A stretch of DNA of 40,362 nucleotides, taken from the NCBI GenBank assembly GCA_029548805.1, contig JAKPMS010000146.1:1-40362 (forward strand), in the 5' to 3' direction. This DNA comes from Spirochaetota bacterium (GTDB lineage: Bacteria; Spirochaetota; Spirochaetia; Treponematales; UBA12059). This document shows, in pieces, positions 27,069 to 37,125 of the stretch. Position numbers and translations under genes: made by a program. The notes under the pieces are model-generated. The model did not search any database and was not told the origin of the DNA. It saw nothing but the letters and a program-made list of their open reading frames with translations. How positions within the stretch are numbered: position 1 is the stretch's first letter; every line of letters starts with the position of its first letter.

Positions 27069-28889
27069 ATGATAAAGGATGGAGCTCTGGTCATTTACAA
27101 AAACAGGGCAGCAACAGCAAGGCTGGATGGAGACAAGCTGGAATTGTCTTTTCAAAAAGAGCCTTCTGTAAGGGTTAGGGAAAAGGATGTTGAACTGCTC
27201 CATGATGGACCGGTAAAAACCGTACCCGCCATCCTTGAAAGCGGCGAGTTTGAGACTGCCTGGGAAATGACAAGCGGCAGCTTTATAAGCATAAGCGAAC
27301 TGGCGGAACTGGCCTTTGGATCAGACGGCCCGGCAGAAAGACTGAGCGCCTGGACAAAATGCATGGACAGCCTGCCATTCAGACTGCAGGAAGGCCAGGT
27401 ATACGTGCTGCAGCCGGAAGAAAGAAAAGAAGAAGAGGAAAAGCGCAACAAAAAGCAGTCCGAAGGCAAGGAGCGGGCCGCTTTTATAGAAAGGGCCAAA
27501 AAAGCCGCTTTCGTGCCGGGAGACGAACGCTTTTATGGCGAGCTGGAAGCCATGGCTTACGGAAAAAGCCAAAAATCCGGAATTGCCAGGGAGTTGGGCA
27601 TAAAAGAAGAAGCAGAAGCTGCCCATGCCTGGCTGTTAAAATCCGGCCTGTGGACCAGAAAAGTAAATCCATTTGCGCTGCGCTCCGGGCATCCGCAAAA
27701 AGCCCCTCAATTTGCATTGGGTGAAGATAACGACAAAAAGCGCATCGATCTGCAGCAGCTAGAGGCCTGGGCCATAGACAGCCCATGGAGCCACGACCCT
27801 GATGACGCCCTTTCCTGGGACGGACAGTCTGTATGGGTTCATGTAGCGGACCCCGCCAGCGTAATTGTTCCGGACAGCCCCGCGGACCAGGAAGCAGCCA
27901 GGCGTTCAGGCACCTTGTACATACCAGAGGGTGCCATTCCAATGCTGCCAAAAGAGCTGCTTAGGCACTTAAGCCTGGGACTGGACAAATGCTCCAGGAC
28001 CATGTCCTTCCGGATAGAACTGAATGAAGAAGGCCTGGTAGAAAAAACGGAAGTTTTTCCCAGTTTTGTAAAAGTAAAACGCAGCACTTATGAAGAAGCG
28101 GACAAGATGCTGGACTCAGGCAGCTTAAAGGATCTGAAAACCAGGGCTGATATACGCAAAGCATATCGCAAGAAAAACGGCTCGGTGGACATAGATATTC
28201 CGGAAGTAAGCTTGTGGCTGGATGATGGCGAATGCCGTATAGCCCCGCTCAATGCCTGCAAGTCCGGCGAGCTGGTCAAGGAAATGATGGTGCTGGCCGG
28301 AGAAGCTGCCGCGCGCTGGGCTTTTGACAGGGGGCTGCCGTTTCCGTATTACAGCCAGGAAGCTCCCGGCCATCAAAACGAACTGCCGCCCGGGCTAGCC
28401 GGGGAGTTTGCCAAGCGCAGGCTCATGAAGGCCGGCATGGCCGGGGTGCAGCCCAGGGCGCACCAAGGCCTGGGAGTAAGCATGTATGCACAGGCTACCA
28501 GCCCGCTGCGCCGTTACGCAGACCTTTTGGCCCAGCAGCAAATACGGGCATGGCTGGACAAAGAAGCCGGGCTCAGCGCCAAAGGCCCCATGCTTGCGGA
28601 TGAACTTTCCATGAAGCTGGCGCTGGCAGCAGCCGGATCCATGGCCCTGCGCAAGGCGGAGCGGCAAAGCGAACTGCACTGGACCCTGGTGTGGCTGCAG
28701 GACAGGCCTGGCTGGGAAGGAGAAGGCATAGCCGTTCAGTCAGGCTCCGGAGAAACCCTTTTTTTTATCCCTTTGCTGGGTTTGGAAACCAGGATCAGGA
28801 CAGCAGGAACAGAGCTTAACAGCAGCGCCAGGCTGCGTTTCCTGCGGGCCGATATTGCAAAGCAGGAAGCTCAGTTTGCCATTGTGTAG
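27069..28889 (+). CDS. Ribonuclease II/R family (RNB domain) protein
   Basis: 606 aa; AIDSPWSHDPDDALSWDGQSVWVHVADPASVI RNB motif; YAQATSPLRRYADLLAQQQIRAWL. Confidence 0.93.
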   Translation: MIKDGALVIYKNRAATARLDGDKLELSFQKEPSVRVREKDVELLHDGPVKTVPAILESGEFETAWEMTSGSFISISELAELAFGSDGPAERLSAWTKCMDSLPFRLQEGQVYVLQPEERKEEEEKRNKKQSEGKERAAFIERAKKAAFVPGDERFYGELEAMAYGKSQKSGIARELGIKEEAEAAHAWLLKSGLWTRKVNPFALRSGHPQKAPQFALGEDNDKKRIDLQQLEAWAIDSPWSHDPDDALSWDGQSVWVHVADPASVIVPDSPADQEAARRSGTLYIPEGAIPMLPKELLRHLSLGLDKCSRTMSFRIELNEEGLVEKTEVFPSFVKVKRSTYEEADKMLDSGSLKDLKTRADIRKAYRKKNGSVDIDIPEVSLWLDDGECRIAPLNACKSGELVKEMMVLAGEAAARWAFDRGLPFPYYSQEAPGHQNELPPGLAGEFAKRRLMKAGMAGVQPRAHQGLGVSMYAQATSPLRRYADLLAQQQIRAWLDKEAGLSAKGPMLADELSMKLALAAAGSMALRKAERQSELHWTLVWLQDRPGWEGEGIAVQSGSGETLFFIPLLGLETRIRTAGTELNSSARLRFLRADIAKQEAQFAIV

Positions 28890-28924
28890 CCGCGGGTATT
28901 TAAAACAAACAATTTTATGTTATT

Positions 28925-31180
28925 ATGAAATGCATGGAACATAAAGACTACCGTCTTGCCGCCATCATGTATACAGATATAGCCGGCTTTTCTGAAAAAC
29001 TGGCCGCAGCGGACCCGGTCGCCCAAAACAATCTGCGGTTTTATAATTCTGTAATGACAGGCATGGTACAAAAATTCAACGGCTCCATAATTAAAACCGC
29101 CGGAGACGTCTTTTTGCTGGACTTTAAAAGCACTGTTTATGCCCTGTCTTGTGCAATGGATATCCAGGCGGCTTTTTATGAGTACAACACAACAAAGGCC
29201 ATAGAGCCCCTTCTTGTCAGAATAGGCATACATCTGGGGGACATTTGCTTTTATGAAGCAGACGCGCTTGGAGACGGTGTAGTTATAGCCAAAAACCTCA
29301 ATTCCATTGCAGCGCCCGGAAGCATCTGTTTTTCTGAGGATGCGTACAATCAGGTTTTGGACAAACTGGATTTCAGGGCGGAAAAACTGGACAAACTGCA
29401 TATTAAAAGCATCAACAAAGAAATACAGCCCTATGCTATAGCTAATTCCAATATGGGCTTGGATTTATACAAAAATGATATACCCACCATGGATGACATA
29501 CGAAGGGCTATTCTAGAAGAAACCCTCAGGCTGGAAAGACAGGGAAGGCAGCTAAGCCTAGAGCAAGCCATAGAGCGCTATGGCCATTACGGACCCGAGG
29601 CAAAAGAAGTTATAGCGTCCATGCTAAAAGAAGGGCTTATAAAGAAACAAAACAGCAGCAACACTTCAGAGAAGCAACAGCCAGGCGTTCCAGGAACAGC
29701 GGACATAGCCCGTGACATAGGCAGAGCTGTGGAAGGCATAGCCAAAGCCATAGAAGACAGTGTACAGGAATGGAAGAAGTACGACAAAAACCGCCATTAC
29801 AGATACAGCCATGAAAGAAGATTCAGCTATGAACACCCGCAAGAAGCATTCAGCCGCAAAGCTGGCCGGGCTGCAGAAAACTTTGCCAATAAAATCGGTG
29901 AACACATAGAAAAGGCTGCGCAAAAAAGCCAAAAAGACTTGCTAAAAGAGGAACTCAAGCGGCACGAAAAGGAGCTGGCAACGGGCAAGTGGGATAAAGA
30001 ACTGCGCAGCTCCGAACACTTCAAACCGGGGCCGGAAGAACTTGTAACAGACTTTTCTGTTTACAGGGAATCTGCAAAAGAAAAAGCCAGAAAAACAACT
30101 GCCGGTTTTGCAGGCAACCTTATTTCCTTTGTAGCCATAAATACCCTGTTATGGTATGTGAATATAAACTATACGCCGGGCTTTATGTGGGCTGCCATAG
30201 CCAGCGCCGGATGGGCTACCGGAATAGTCAGCAATTTTTTTGCAATGTTAAGGGCCAAAGCCAAATCAAAAGAAGCCGCAAAAATGCCAAAAATAGAAGG
30301 GCCAGCCCTTACTGTATATAAAAAGCTAAACAGGGTAAGGGACAGCATGGCCATGCATTTTGCAAGCACTCTGTCCGTGCCGCCCCTGCTGTTTGTCATA
30401 AACCATTTGACCAGCCCGGGCATTTTATGGGCTGCCATTCCTTCCGCCATAATGGGCTTTGGTTTTTTGGGGCATTTGATAAAGTACCCTGCTACAGTGC
30501 GCAAGCTGGAAAAGAACATGTTCGGGCTTCTTGGCCTGGACTCCTGGAAGCAATTGTTCAAAATAGGCAAGGAAAAGCGCCAGGCACCCGGAATTGGCCC
30601 CTATGCCGAATACCTGGCAGAAGCTGTTTCTGTCAGAGACGACATTGTAAAAAGCATAAAATCCGGCAAAACCGCTGCTGATTTTGGGCGGGAAATGATA
30701 CCAGTTCTGGACAAATATGTGGAACAGGTAAAAACTCTGTGCCAGGCCCTTGGAGACACGGAGCAGCTGGTTTTGGCTATCCCCATGGCTGAGTTAAAAA
30801 GGGACAGGGACAGCCTTGCAGCAAAAATGGATGCGGCAGAAAGCAAAATGCTAAAAGACGAGTATGCCCGATCTATAGAAGAAATTGACAGGCAATTAAA
30901 GGCAAGCAAAGGGCTTGCGGAGCAAAAGGAAATACTAAAGCTCAGGCTGGCTTCTTCTGTAAATGCCCTAAAACAGCTCAAGCTGGATTTGGCCAGACTG
31001 AAAGCATTGCCGGAAACAGGCGATATACCCGTAATGGAAGAAATAAGGCAAAAAGCCAAAGAACTTAATATTTATATGGACGATATTAAAAACGCATATT
31101 TTGAAGTACAGGCTGACCCATACGAAGAACTGGAGCGCAAGCTTGCACAAAAAAACATGCCGCCGTCGGATGACCGTTGA
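28925..31180 (+). CDS. Class III nucleotide cyclase homology domain + tandem 2TM-like domains + coiled coil
   Basis: 751 aa; YTDIAGFS and KTAGDVFLLDF cyclase metal motifs; two 2TM-like hairpins (TPGFMWAAIASAGWATGIVSNFF / SPGILWAAIPSAIMGFGFLGHLI); helical C-terminus. Confidence 0.8.
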   Translation: MKCMEHKDYRLAAIMYTDIAGFSEKLAAADPVAQNNLRFYNSVMTGMVQKFNGSIIKTAGDVFLLDFKSTVYALSCAMDIQAAFYEYNTTKAIEPLLVRIGIHLGDICFYEADALGDGVVIAKNLNSIAAPGSICFSEDAYNQVLDKLDFRAEKLDKLHIKSINKEIQPYAIANSNMGLDLYKNDIPTMDDIRRAILEETLRLERQGRQLSLEQAIERYGHYGPEAKEVIASMLKEGLIKKQNSSNTSEKQQPGVPGTADIARDIGRAVEGIAKAIEDSVQEWKKYDKNRHYRYSHERRFSYEHPQEAFSRKAGRAAENFANKIGEHIEKAAQKSQKDLLKEELKRHEKELATGKWDKELRSSEHFKPGPEELVTDFSVYRESAKEKARKTTAGFAGNLISFVAINTLLWYVNINYTPGFMWAAIASAGWATGIVSNFFAMLRAKAKSKEAAKMPKIEGPALTVYKKLNRVRDSMAMHFASTLSVPPLLFVINHLTSPGILWAAIPSAIMGFGFLGHLIKYPATVRKLEKNMFGLLGLDSWKQLFKIGKEKRQAPGIGPYAEYLAEAVSVRDDIVKSIKSGKTAADFGREMIPVLDKYVEQVKTLCQALGDTEQLVLAIPMAELKRDRDSLAAKMDAAESKMLKDEYARSIEEIDRQLKASKGLAEQKEILKLRLASSVNALKQLKLDLARLKALPETGDIPVMEEIRQKAKELNIYMDDIKNAYFEVQADPYEELERKLAQKNMPPSDDR

Positions 31181-31218
31181 CAATTAAAGCTAGTTGGAAT
31201 TAAGATGCCTTTTTAAAA

Positions 31219-31291
31219 GGTCCGGTAGCTCAGTGGATAGAGCGAGTGCCTCCTAAGCACTAGGTCGTGGGTTCGATTCCCGCTCGGATCA
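31219..31291 (+). tRNA. tRNA-Arg (anticodon CCU)
   Basis: Cloverleaf: GGTCCGG/TCGGATC acceptor, GCTC/GAGC D-stem, AGTGC-CTCCTAA-GCACT anticodon arm (CCT), GTGGG-TTCGATT-CCCGC T-arm. CCA not encoded. Confidence 0.95.
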
Positions 31292-32674
31292 AAACTCGTG
31301 TTTGCTCAAAGCATGCCGCCATTTGCCCTGTTTGTAATACAAAAAACCTATTATTGCAGTAATGAAATTGGATGCAAACATGGCTATCCAGATGGACAAT
31401 ACTCCAAAGCCGGTCCTAAAAGCCAAATAGTAAGCCAAAGGCACTCGTATAAACCACAGCCTTAGCACAGCCAAAGCCAGTATAATTTTTGTGTCGCCTG
31501 CTCCCTGAAAGGCACCACTCAGTGCAAAAAAGAGCCCAAAAGCCAAAAGAGAAGGACTAACCACCTGGAACATGATGGTGCCTAGGCGTATGGCTTCCGG
31601 GTCATTCACAAACAGCTTTACCAGTCCTCCGCCATAAAAATAAGCCAGGGTTAAAAGCGGTATTTCAAGGATAAGAACCAATATAAGGGCTGCATTGACC
31701 ACTGTCATGGAACTTTTTTGGTCTTTTGCCCCAAGAAAGCGGCCTACCAGGCTGGCCGTTGCCCCGGACAGGCCCTGGGTAGGTATGTCAAAAAGGTGCA
31801 TAATCCTGTTGCCCACCCCAAAAGCTGCTATGGCGGAAGTCCCAAAAAAGTTGACCACACCCTGCAGAACAGTAAAGCCAAAGGCAGACAGGCCTTGGCC
31901 CAGGCTGGCTGGCATGCCGATTTTGCCCAACAGCTTCCAGCTGTCCATATCCGGGCGCATTTTTCGCAACGCAAGCTTAAGACCGGAGCGTCCCCTTGTC
32001 ATGACTATTACAGAAAGCAGGGCGCCCACAAACTGTGACAACACAGTGGCTATTGCGGCCCCGGATACGCCCCAGCCCGGCCAGGAACCAAAGCCGTAAA
32101 TTAAAAGCGGGTCCAGAATCACGTTAAGAATTACTGCCAGCAGATGCACTTTTATGGGGCCTGCAGTGTCTCCAATGGCTGTAAAAGAAGCCTGAAAGGA
32201 AAAATAAACAAAAGAAAAAGGCAGGCCCAAAAACACTATCCTCATATATGGCAGGGCAAACACATACACTTCCTGAGGCGTGGCCAGCAATTTTAAAAGC
32301 CCGGAAGAAAGCAGGGCCCCTAAAATAGCAAGAAAAACGGACACAAAGGTCAAAAGGGAAACAGTCTGATTCATGAAATGATCAGCCTTGTTGTCGTTGC
32401 CCCTGCCTTTAGATTGCGAAATCAGGGTCATCCCCGCATTAGACAAGCCTACGCCAAAAACTGTAAGAAAAAAAACAATATTAAAGGATATGGACGGAGC
32501 TCCAACCTGGGCGGAACCCAGCTTGCCAAGAAAAAACGCATCGGTAAGATTGTAAAAAGTCTCTACTATGCTGCCTATCATTATTGGAAAAGCCAGGCGC
32601 AACAGGCTCTTCATATGGCTGGACAAACCAGGGCTGTCCTGGACTTCCAGGGCGGGTATTAAATCGTTTCGCAT
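31289..32674 (-). CDS. MATE family efflux transporter
   Basis: MRNDLIPALEVQDSPGLSSHMKSLLRLAFPIMIGSIVETFYNLTDAFFLGKLG...; track start 32893 overlaps the + strand symporter, ATG at 32674 preferred. Confidence 0.9.
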   Translation of the reverse strand: MRNDLIPALEVQDSPGLSSHMKSLLRLAFPIMIGSIVETFYNLTDAFFLGKLGSAQVGAPSISFNIVFFLTVFGVGLSNAGMTLISQSKGRGNDNKADHFMNQTVSLLTFVSVFLAILGALLSSGLLKLLATPQEVYVFALPYMRIVFLGLPFSFVYFSFQASFTAIGDTAGPIKVHLLAVILNVILDPLLIYGFGSWPGWGVSGAAIATVLSQFVGALLSVIVMTRGRSGLKLALRKMRPDMDSWKLLGKIGMPASLGQGLSAFGFTVLQGVVNFFGTSAIAAFGVGNRIMHLFDIPTQGLSGATASLVGRFLGAKDQKSSMTVVNAALILVLILEIPLLTLAYFYGGGLVKLFVNDPEAIRLGTIMFQVVSPSLLAFGLFFALSGAFQGAGDTKIILALAVLRLWFIRVPLAYYLAFRTGFGVLSIWIAMFASNFITAIIGFLYYKQGKWRHALSKHEF

Positions 32675-32772
32675 TTGAATGACACTATAGCCATATAACA
32701 AAAAAAGCTCCAGCCCCGCTTCCAAATAGCCGGCAATGCAGCTTTGGCAGCGTCTTGACGGCATAAAACCCC

Positions 32773-34014
32773 TTGGGTATGCTCGAACAAATGAAAATCT
32801 GGTTAAAATGCATAATAGCAATGGCCATTGGCCTGTTGGCGGGCTTTGTTCTGCCCTTGGGAAAAGACAGCTGGATAATAGGCTTGTCAGCAATCATGTT
32901 GAATTTCGGGCGTTATGTTCTTCTTCCATTGTTGTTCTTTTCCGCTGCCATAGCCGCTTTTGAGTTGTATGAATCAAAAACGCTGCATAAAATTATATCC
33001 AAGGCCATTTTGGCGGGTATATTGAGCATGGTTTCCCTTGGTTTTATCGGCCTGCTTGCAGCTTTTCTGTTTACCCCCGGGCGCATCCCTTTGACTGCAG
33101 ATACAGCCAGCCCTGCAGAAGCCATACCCGGGCCTTTATCCATCCTGGGACAGTTTTTTCCCAGTGACGCATTTTCGACCCTGGCCAATTTTGACTTTTT
33201 GCTTCCTGCAGTCATATTTGCAATCATACTGGGCCTGGCTTTTTCTCATGACAAAACAGCCACAAAGCCAGTAGTGGTTTTTTTTGACTCCATGTCCAGA
33301 ATCCTGTGGCAAGCAAACAGTTTTTTTGTGGAAATACAGCCCCTTGCTCTGATATTTGCCAGTACGGCAGTAAGCATAAGCATTTTCAAAACCCAGCGTA
33401 TTGCCATGTATTCATCGCTTTTTTTGACAATTGCTATTGAGACCCTTTTTGTAGTACTGGTATTCATGCCCCTGGCCCTGTGGCTGTTCAACAGAAAAGA
33501 CAATCCCTTTAAAACCATGTACGCGTTTTTGGCACCAAGCCTTATTGCTCTTGTGTCCGGCCACAGTTATGTGCAGGCAGGCGCCAGTGCAAAACACCTT
33601 AAGGAAAGCCTTGGGGTAAGGCGCAGGGCCAGTTCAATAAGCCTGCCATTGGCATTGTTTTTTGGAAAGGCCGGCACCACCATGGTGACGGCAACTGCAT
33701 TTGTTTCAGTACTAAACTCTTATTCCAATCTGGGACTTGGGTCCAATGTGTTTTTTTGGATATTGCTTATGGCTCCTCTTTACAGCCTGTTTCTGGGAGC
33801 AAAACCCGGACTGGGTCCCTTGTGTGCAGTAGCAGCCTTGTGCGGAGCATACGGCAGGGGTTTTGAATCCGGCTATATTCTTTTTATTCCGGTGGCTTTG
33901 CCGCTATCAATGCTGGCAGCATACCTGGATGCCCTTATGGCTTCATGCATAGTTTACGCGGTAGCCAACTCGGAAGGCTTAGCACAACAAAAGGATACAA
34001 GGCATTTTATCTAG
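32773..34014 (+). CDS. Dicarboxylate/amino acid:cation (Na+/H+) symporter
   Basis: 413 aa multi-TM protein; DAACS-like features (SLPLALFFGKAGTTMVTATAFVSVL). Confidence 0.85.
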   Translation: MGMLEQMKIWLKCIIAMAIGLLAGFVLPLGKDSWIIGLSAIMLNFGRYVLLPLLFFSAAIAAFELYESKTLHKIISKAILAGILSMVSLGFIGLLAAFLFTPGRIPLTADTASPAEAIPGPLSILGQFFPSDAFSTLANFDFLLPAVIFAIILGLAFSHDKTATKPVVVFFDSMSRILWQANSFFVEIQPLALIFASTAVSISIFKTQRIAMYSSLFLTIAIETLFVVLVFMPLALWLFNRKDNPFKTMYAFLAPSLIALVSGHSYVQAGASAKHLKESLGVRRRASSISLPLALFFGKAGTTMVTATAFVSVLNSYSNLGLGSNVFFWILLMAPLYSLFLGAKPGLGPLCAVAALCGAYGRGFESGYILFIPVALPLSMLAAYLDALMASCIVYAVANSEGLAQQKDTRHFI

Positions 34015-34096
34015 GCAGGCTTGCCATGAAGCGCTTGCACTATCCTTTACAACAAACAGAATTGACTTTTGCCATGAGCAAACTTAAAATCTTTTT

Positions 34097-34561
34097 ATGA
34101 AGTTGAGCAACATATTAAATGAATCCCTTGTTTCCACAGATTTAAAAGCAAAAAACAAAAGTGAAGTACTTGAAGAACTTATGGATATTCTGGTTGATGC
34201 GGGAGCCATTAAAGACAGAGATTCTGCCTTTACGTCAGTTCTGGAACGCGAGCAAAAAATATCCACAGGAATGCGCTATGGCATAGCCATACCCCATGGC
34301 AAAACAGAAAGTATAGAACATTTGGTTGCGTGCCTTGGAATTTCAAAAAACGGAATTGACTTTGAATCCATGGACGGAGAATTGTCCCGTATTTTTATAA
34401 TGACCCTGTCACCCCCTGACAAGATCGGTCCGCATCTGCAGTTTTTGGCAGAAATCAGCCAGCTTTTCAAGGACGAAAAAACAAGAAAATTGGTTATTGC
34501 GGCCGCAAACAGCGAAGAGCTTATGGATGCGATAGCTGCTTACCCCAAACCCGGCCTTTGA
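34097..34561 (+). CDS. PTS EIIA (fructose/PtsN-type) protein
   Basis: 154 aa; STGMRYGIAIPHGKTESIEHLVACLGISKNGIDF with conserved His. Confidence 0.92.
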   Translation: MKLSNILNESLVSTDLKAKNKSEVLEELMDILVDAGAIKDRDSAFTSVLEREQKISTGMRYGIAIPHGKTESIEHLVACLGISKNGIDFESMDGELSRIFIMTLSPPDKIGPHLQFLAEISQLFKDEKTRKLVIAAANSEELMDAIAAYPKPGL

Positions 34562-34591
34562 CCGCCCAGCTTCAGAAAAGCTGCCAAACAC

Positions 34592-34629
34592 AAAAAAGCC
34601 GGATAAAAAGCTGACTGCTTTTATCCGGC
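34592..34629 (-). terminator. Rho-independent terminator of groES
   Basis: GCCGGATAAAAAGC-tgact-GCTTTTATCCGGC stem; A-run at 34592-34597 is a U-tract on the minus strand. Confidence 0.85.
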
Positions 34630-34653
34630 CATGAATTCGTCCCTATGAATTCT

Positions 34654-34920
34654 TTATTCCAGAATAGCCAAAATGTCCGAGAATTTGACAATAAGATGGT
34701 CGGCTCCGTCAATTTTTATCTGGGTACCGGAATACTTGTCATACATAACTTTATCATTTTTTTTGACTTTGATTACGTCTGTATCACTGCCAATGGCAAT
34801 TACCACGCCAGTCTGTGTTTTTTCCTGGGCGGTCTGGGGAATAATGATTCCTCCAGCAGTCTTGCTGTCACCTTCCTGAACCTTGATAAGCACGCGATCA
34901 CCCAGCGGGTTTACTTTCAT
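34654..34920 (-). CDS. groES: Co-chaperonin GroES
   Basis: 88 aa; MKVNPLGDRVLIKVQEGDSKTAGGIIIPQTAQEKTQTGVVIAIG. Confidence 0.97.
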   Translation of the reverse strand: MKVNPLGDRVLIKVQEGDSKTAGGIIIPQTAQEKTQTGVVIAIGSDTDVIKVKKNDKVMYDKYSGTQIKIDGADHLIVKFSDILAILE

Positions 34921-35110
34921 CTGCTTTTCCTCCTAAAAATGATATTCAGGGGTCTCTTGCCAATAAATAAGCCGAGCATCCCCGTAATAATGGTTAAAAT
35001 TGCAAAAATAATGTACTAAAAACAGCATATAAGGGTCAAGGAATAAAGAATAGCTATGCAAAAGTGGCCAAGTGCCTGGCAATTTTGTAAATTAGTTCAT
35101 GGAGGGGAAA

Positions 35111-37006
35111 ATGTCCCAAAACAAAAATAATTGGAATCCGCAAAAACCCAAAAAACAGGGCAAAATGCCGCCCATACCACCCATGAACGGATGGAAGTTT
35201 TCTTTAAGCTACATATTTATCGCAATTATAGCCATAAGTGCATTCAACTGGCTGCTGGTAAGGTCCGACAGCTCCATTGTGGCATACAGCGACTTTAAAG
35301 CATTGGTAAATTCCGGGCAAATAGTAAGAATCGACATGGACTCAAACTATTACACAGGCTATACGGAATTGCCGCCGCAGACTGCTGACAGGCTAAGGGC
35401 CAGAAGTGCCAAAATTTACAAGGCGGTACCGGTATATGACCCAGATTTTACCAAGCTTCTGGACGAAAAAGGCGTAACCTATTCTGCCGTATCCAGAGAA
35501 GGCAATATGCTCATAAATTTTGTACTCAACTGGGTTTTGCCTTTTGGACTTATGTTCTTTCTGTGGCGCATGCTGCAAAAACGCCTTACCGGCATGGGCT
35601 CCAATGTACTTTCTGTAGGCCAGAACAAGGCCGTAATTGTAGCCGAAGGAGAAATCACCACCCGCTTTAGTGATGTAGCCGGAGTGGACGAAGCCAAAGA
35701 AGAACTGGTAGAGGTAGTAGATTTTCTAAAAAACCCTAAAAAATACACCGAGATTGGCGGAAAAATCCCAAAAGGGGTGCTGCTAGTCGGGCCTCCCGGC
35801 ACGGGCAAGACCCTTTTGGCCAAGGCGGTAGCCGGAGAAGCCGAAGTTCCGTACTTCAGGATGAGCGGCGCAGAATTTGTGGAAATGTTTGTTGGCGTGG
35901 GTGCCGCAAGGGTAAGGGACCTGTTCAAACAGGCCAGGGAAAAAGCTCCATGTATAGTGTTTATTGACGAGTTGGATGCCATAGGCAAAAGCCGAGTAAA
36001 CGGGGTCATGGGCGGCAACGACGAGCGTGAGCAGACCCTTAACCAGCTGCTCGTAGAAATGGACGGCTTTGACGCCACAAGCGGCCTTATAATACTGGCA
36101 GCCACCAACCGCCCCGACGTGCTGGACCCCGCCCTATTACGCCCGGGCCGCTTTGACCGGCAAGTGGCAGTGGACAGGCCGGACATAATAGGCAGGGAAG
36201 CCATACTGGAAATTCATTCCAAGGCTGTCAAACTGGACCATTCAGTGGACCTTAAAAAGGTGGCCAGGGCTACCCCCGGCTTTGTAGGCGCGGACCTTGC
36301 CAACGCCGTAAACGAAGCGGCCCTCCTGGCTGTAAGAGCCGGCAGAAAAAAGGTGCACCAAAGCGACTTTGAAAAAGCCATAGAAAAAATCATGACCGGC
36401 CTTGAGAAAAAAAGCCGAGTTATAAACCCGGACGAGCGGCGAGTTATAGCTTACCACGAAGCAGGACATGCCATAGTGGCAGCCCATACGCCAGGCTCGG
36501 ACCCGGTGCAAAAAGTTACAATAGTACCAAGGGGCTTTGGCGCGCTTGGCTTTACCCTGCAAGTACCTGTAGAAGACCGCTACATAGTCACGGAAGACAA
36601 ACTGATAGGCGAGATTGACGTGCTTATGGGCGGCAGGGCGGCAGAAGAGCTAAGCTTTGGCAGGGTATCCACTGGAGCCGCCAACGACATAACCCGGGCC
36701 ACAGACATAGCCAGGCGCATGATAACCGACTACGGAATGTCCGAGCGTTACAGAAACATGGCACTTACAAAGCGCGGCTCGGGCTTTATGGGCCCGCAAT
36801 CGGACGCATTTATGTCCAGGGAATACAGCGAAGACACCCAGGCATACATAGACGAAACAATTGCCGCAAAGCTTGCCGAGCGTTACAAGGCAACATTAGG
36901 CCTGCTTAAAAAACACCAAGGGCTATTGGACAAACTGGCAGAAGAGCTGCTGGAAATAGAAACCGTAGACGAAGCCAGGTTCAAGGAAATTTTGGCCAGC
37001 AACTGA
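35111..37006 (+). CDS. ftsH: ATP-dependent zinc metalloprotease FtsH
   Basis: [60 protein letters not shown]. Start at 35111 (GGAGGGG just upstream) preferred over 35099. Confidence 0.97.
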   Translation: MSQNKNNWNPQKPKKQGKMPPIPPMNGWKFSLSYIFIAIIAISAFNWLLVRSDSSIVAYSDFKALVNSGQIVRIDMDSNYYTGYTELPPQTADRLRARSAKIYKAVPVYDPDFTKLLDEKGVTYSAVSREGNMLINFVLNWVLPFGLMFFLWRMLQKRLTGMGSNVLSVGQNKAVIVAEGEITTRFSDVAGVDEAKEELVEVVDFLKNPKKYTEIGGKIPKGVLLVGPPGTGKTLLAKAVAGEAEVPYFRMSGAEFVEMFVGVGAARVRDLFKQAREKAPCIVFIDELDAIGKSRVNGVMGGNDEREQTLNQLLVEMDGFDATSGLIILAATNRPDVLDPALLRPGRFDRQVAVDRPDIIGREAILEIHSKAVKLDHSVDLKKVARATPGFVGADLANAVNEAALLAVRAGRKKVHQSDFEKAIEKIMTGLEKKSRVINPDERRVIAYHEAGHAIVAAHTPGSDPVQKVTIVPRGFGALGFTLQVPVEDRYIVTEDKLIGEIDVLMGGRAAEELSFGRVSTGAANDITRATDIARRMITDYGMSERYRNMALTKRGSGFMGPQSDAFMSREYSEDTQAYIDETIAAKLAERYKATLGLLKKHQGLLDKLAEELLEIETVDEARFKEILASN

Positions 37007-37048
37007 GCGCCTTTAAAGAACAAACCATCCTATGTTAAAATCTGTATT

Positions 37049-37104
37049 GCAAAGTGTATTATATGCTGGACAAGCGATACACTTTGCGATACGCTTAGTG
37101 TATC
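37049..37104 (+). promoter_or_regulatory. Leader/operator with two overlapping inverted repeats upstream of an amino-acid ABC transporter
   Basis: GCAAAGTGTAT (37049-37059)/ATACACTTTGC (37077-37087), 11 bp perfect; GATACACT (37076-37083)/AGTGTATC (37097-37104), 8 bp perfect, sharing the middle arm. Confidence 0.65.
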
Positions 37105-37125
37105 ACTGTTAATTAGGAGCCTGGC

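Noticed and set aside
35045-35075. Minus-strand TGGCCACTTTTGCA as a sigma-54 promoter for groES
   Set aside because: Spacing between GG and GC is two bases too short.
34921-35098. CIRCE heat-shock operator before groES
   Set aside because: No TTAGCACTC-N9-GAGTGCTAA-like inverted repeat seen.
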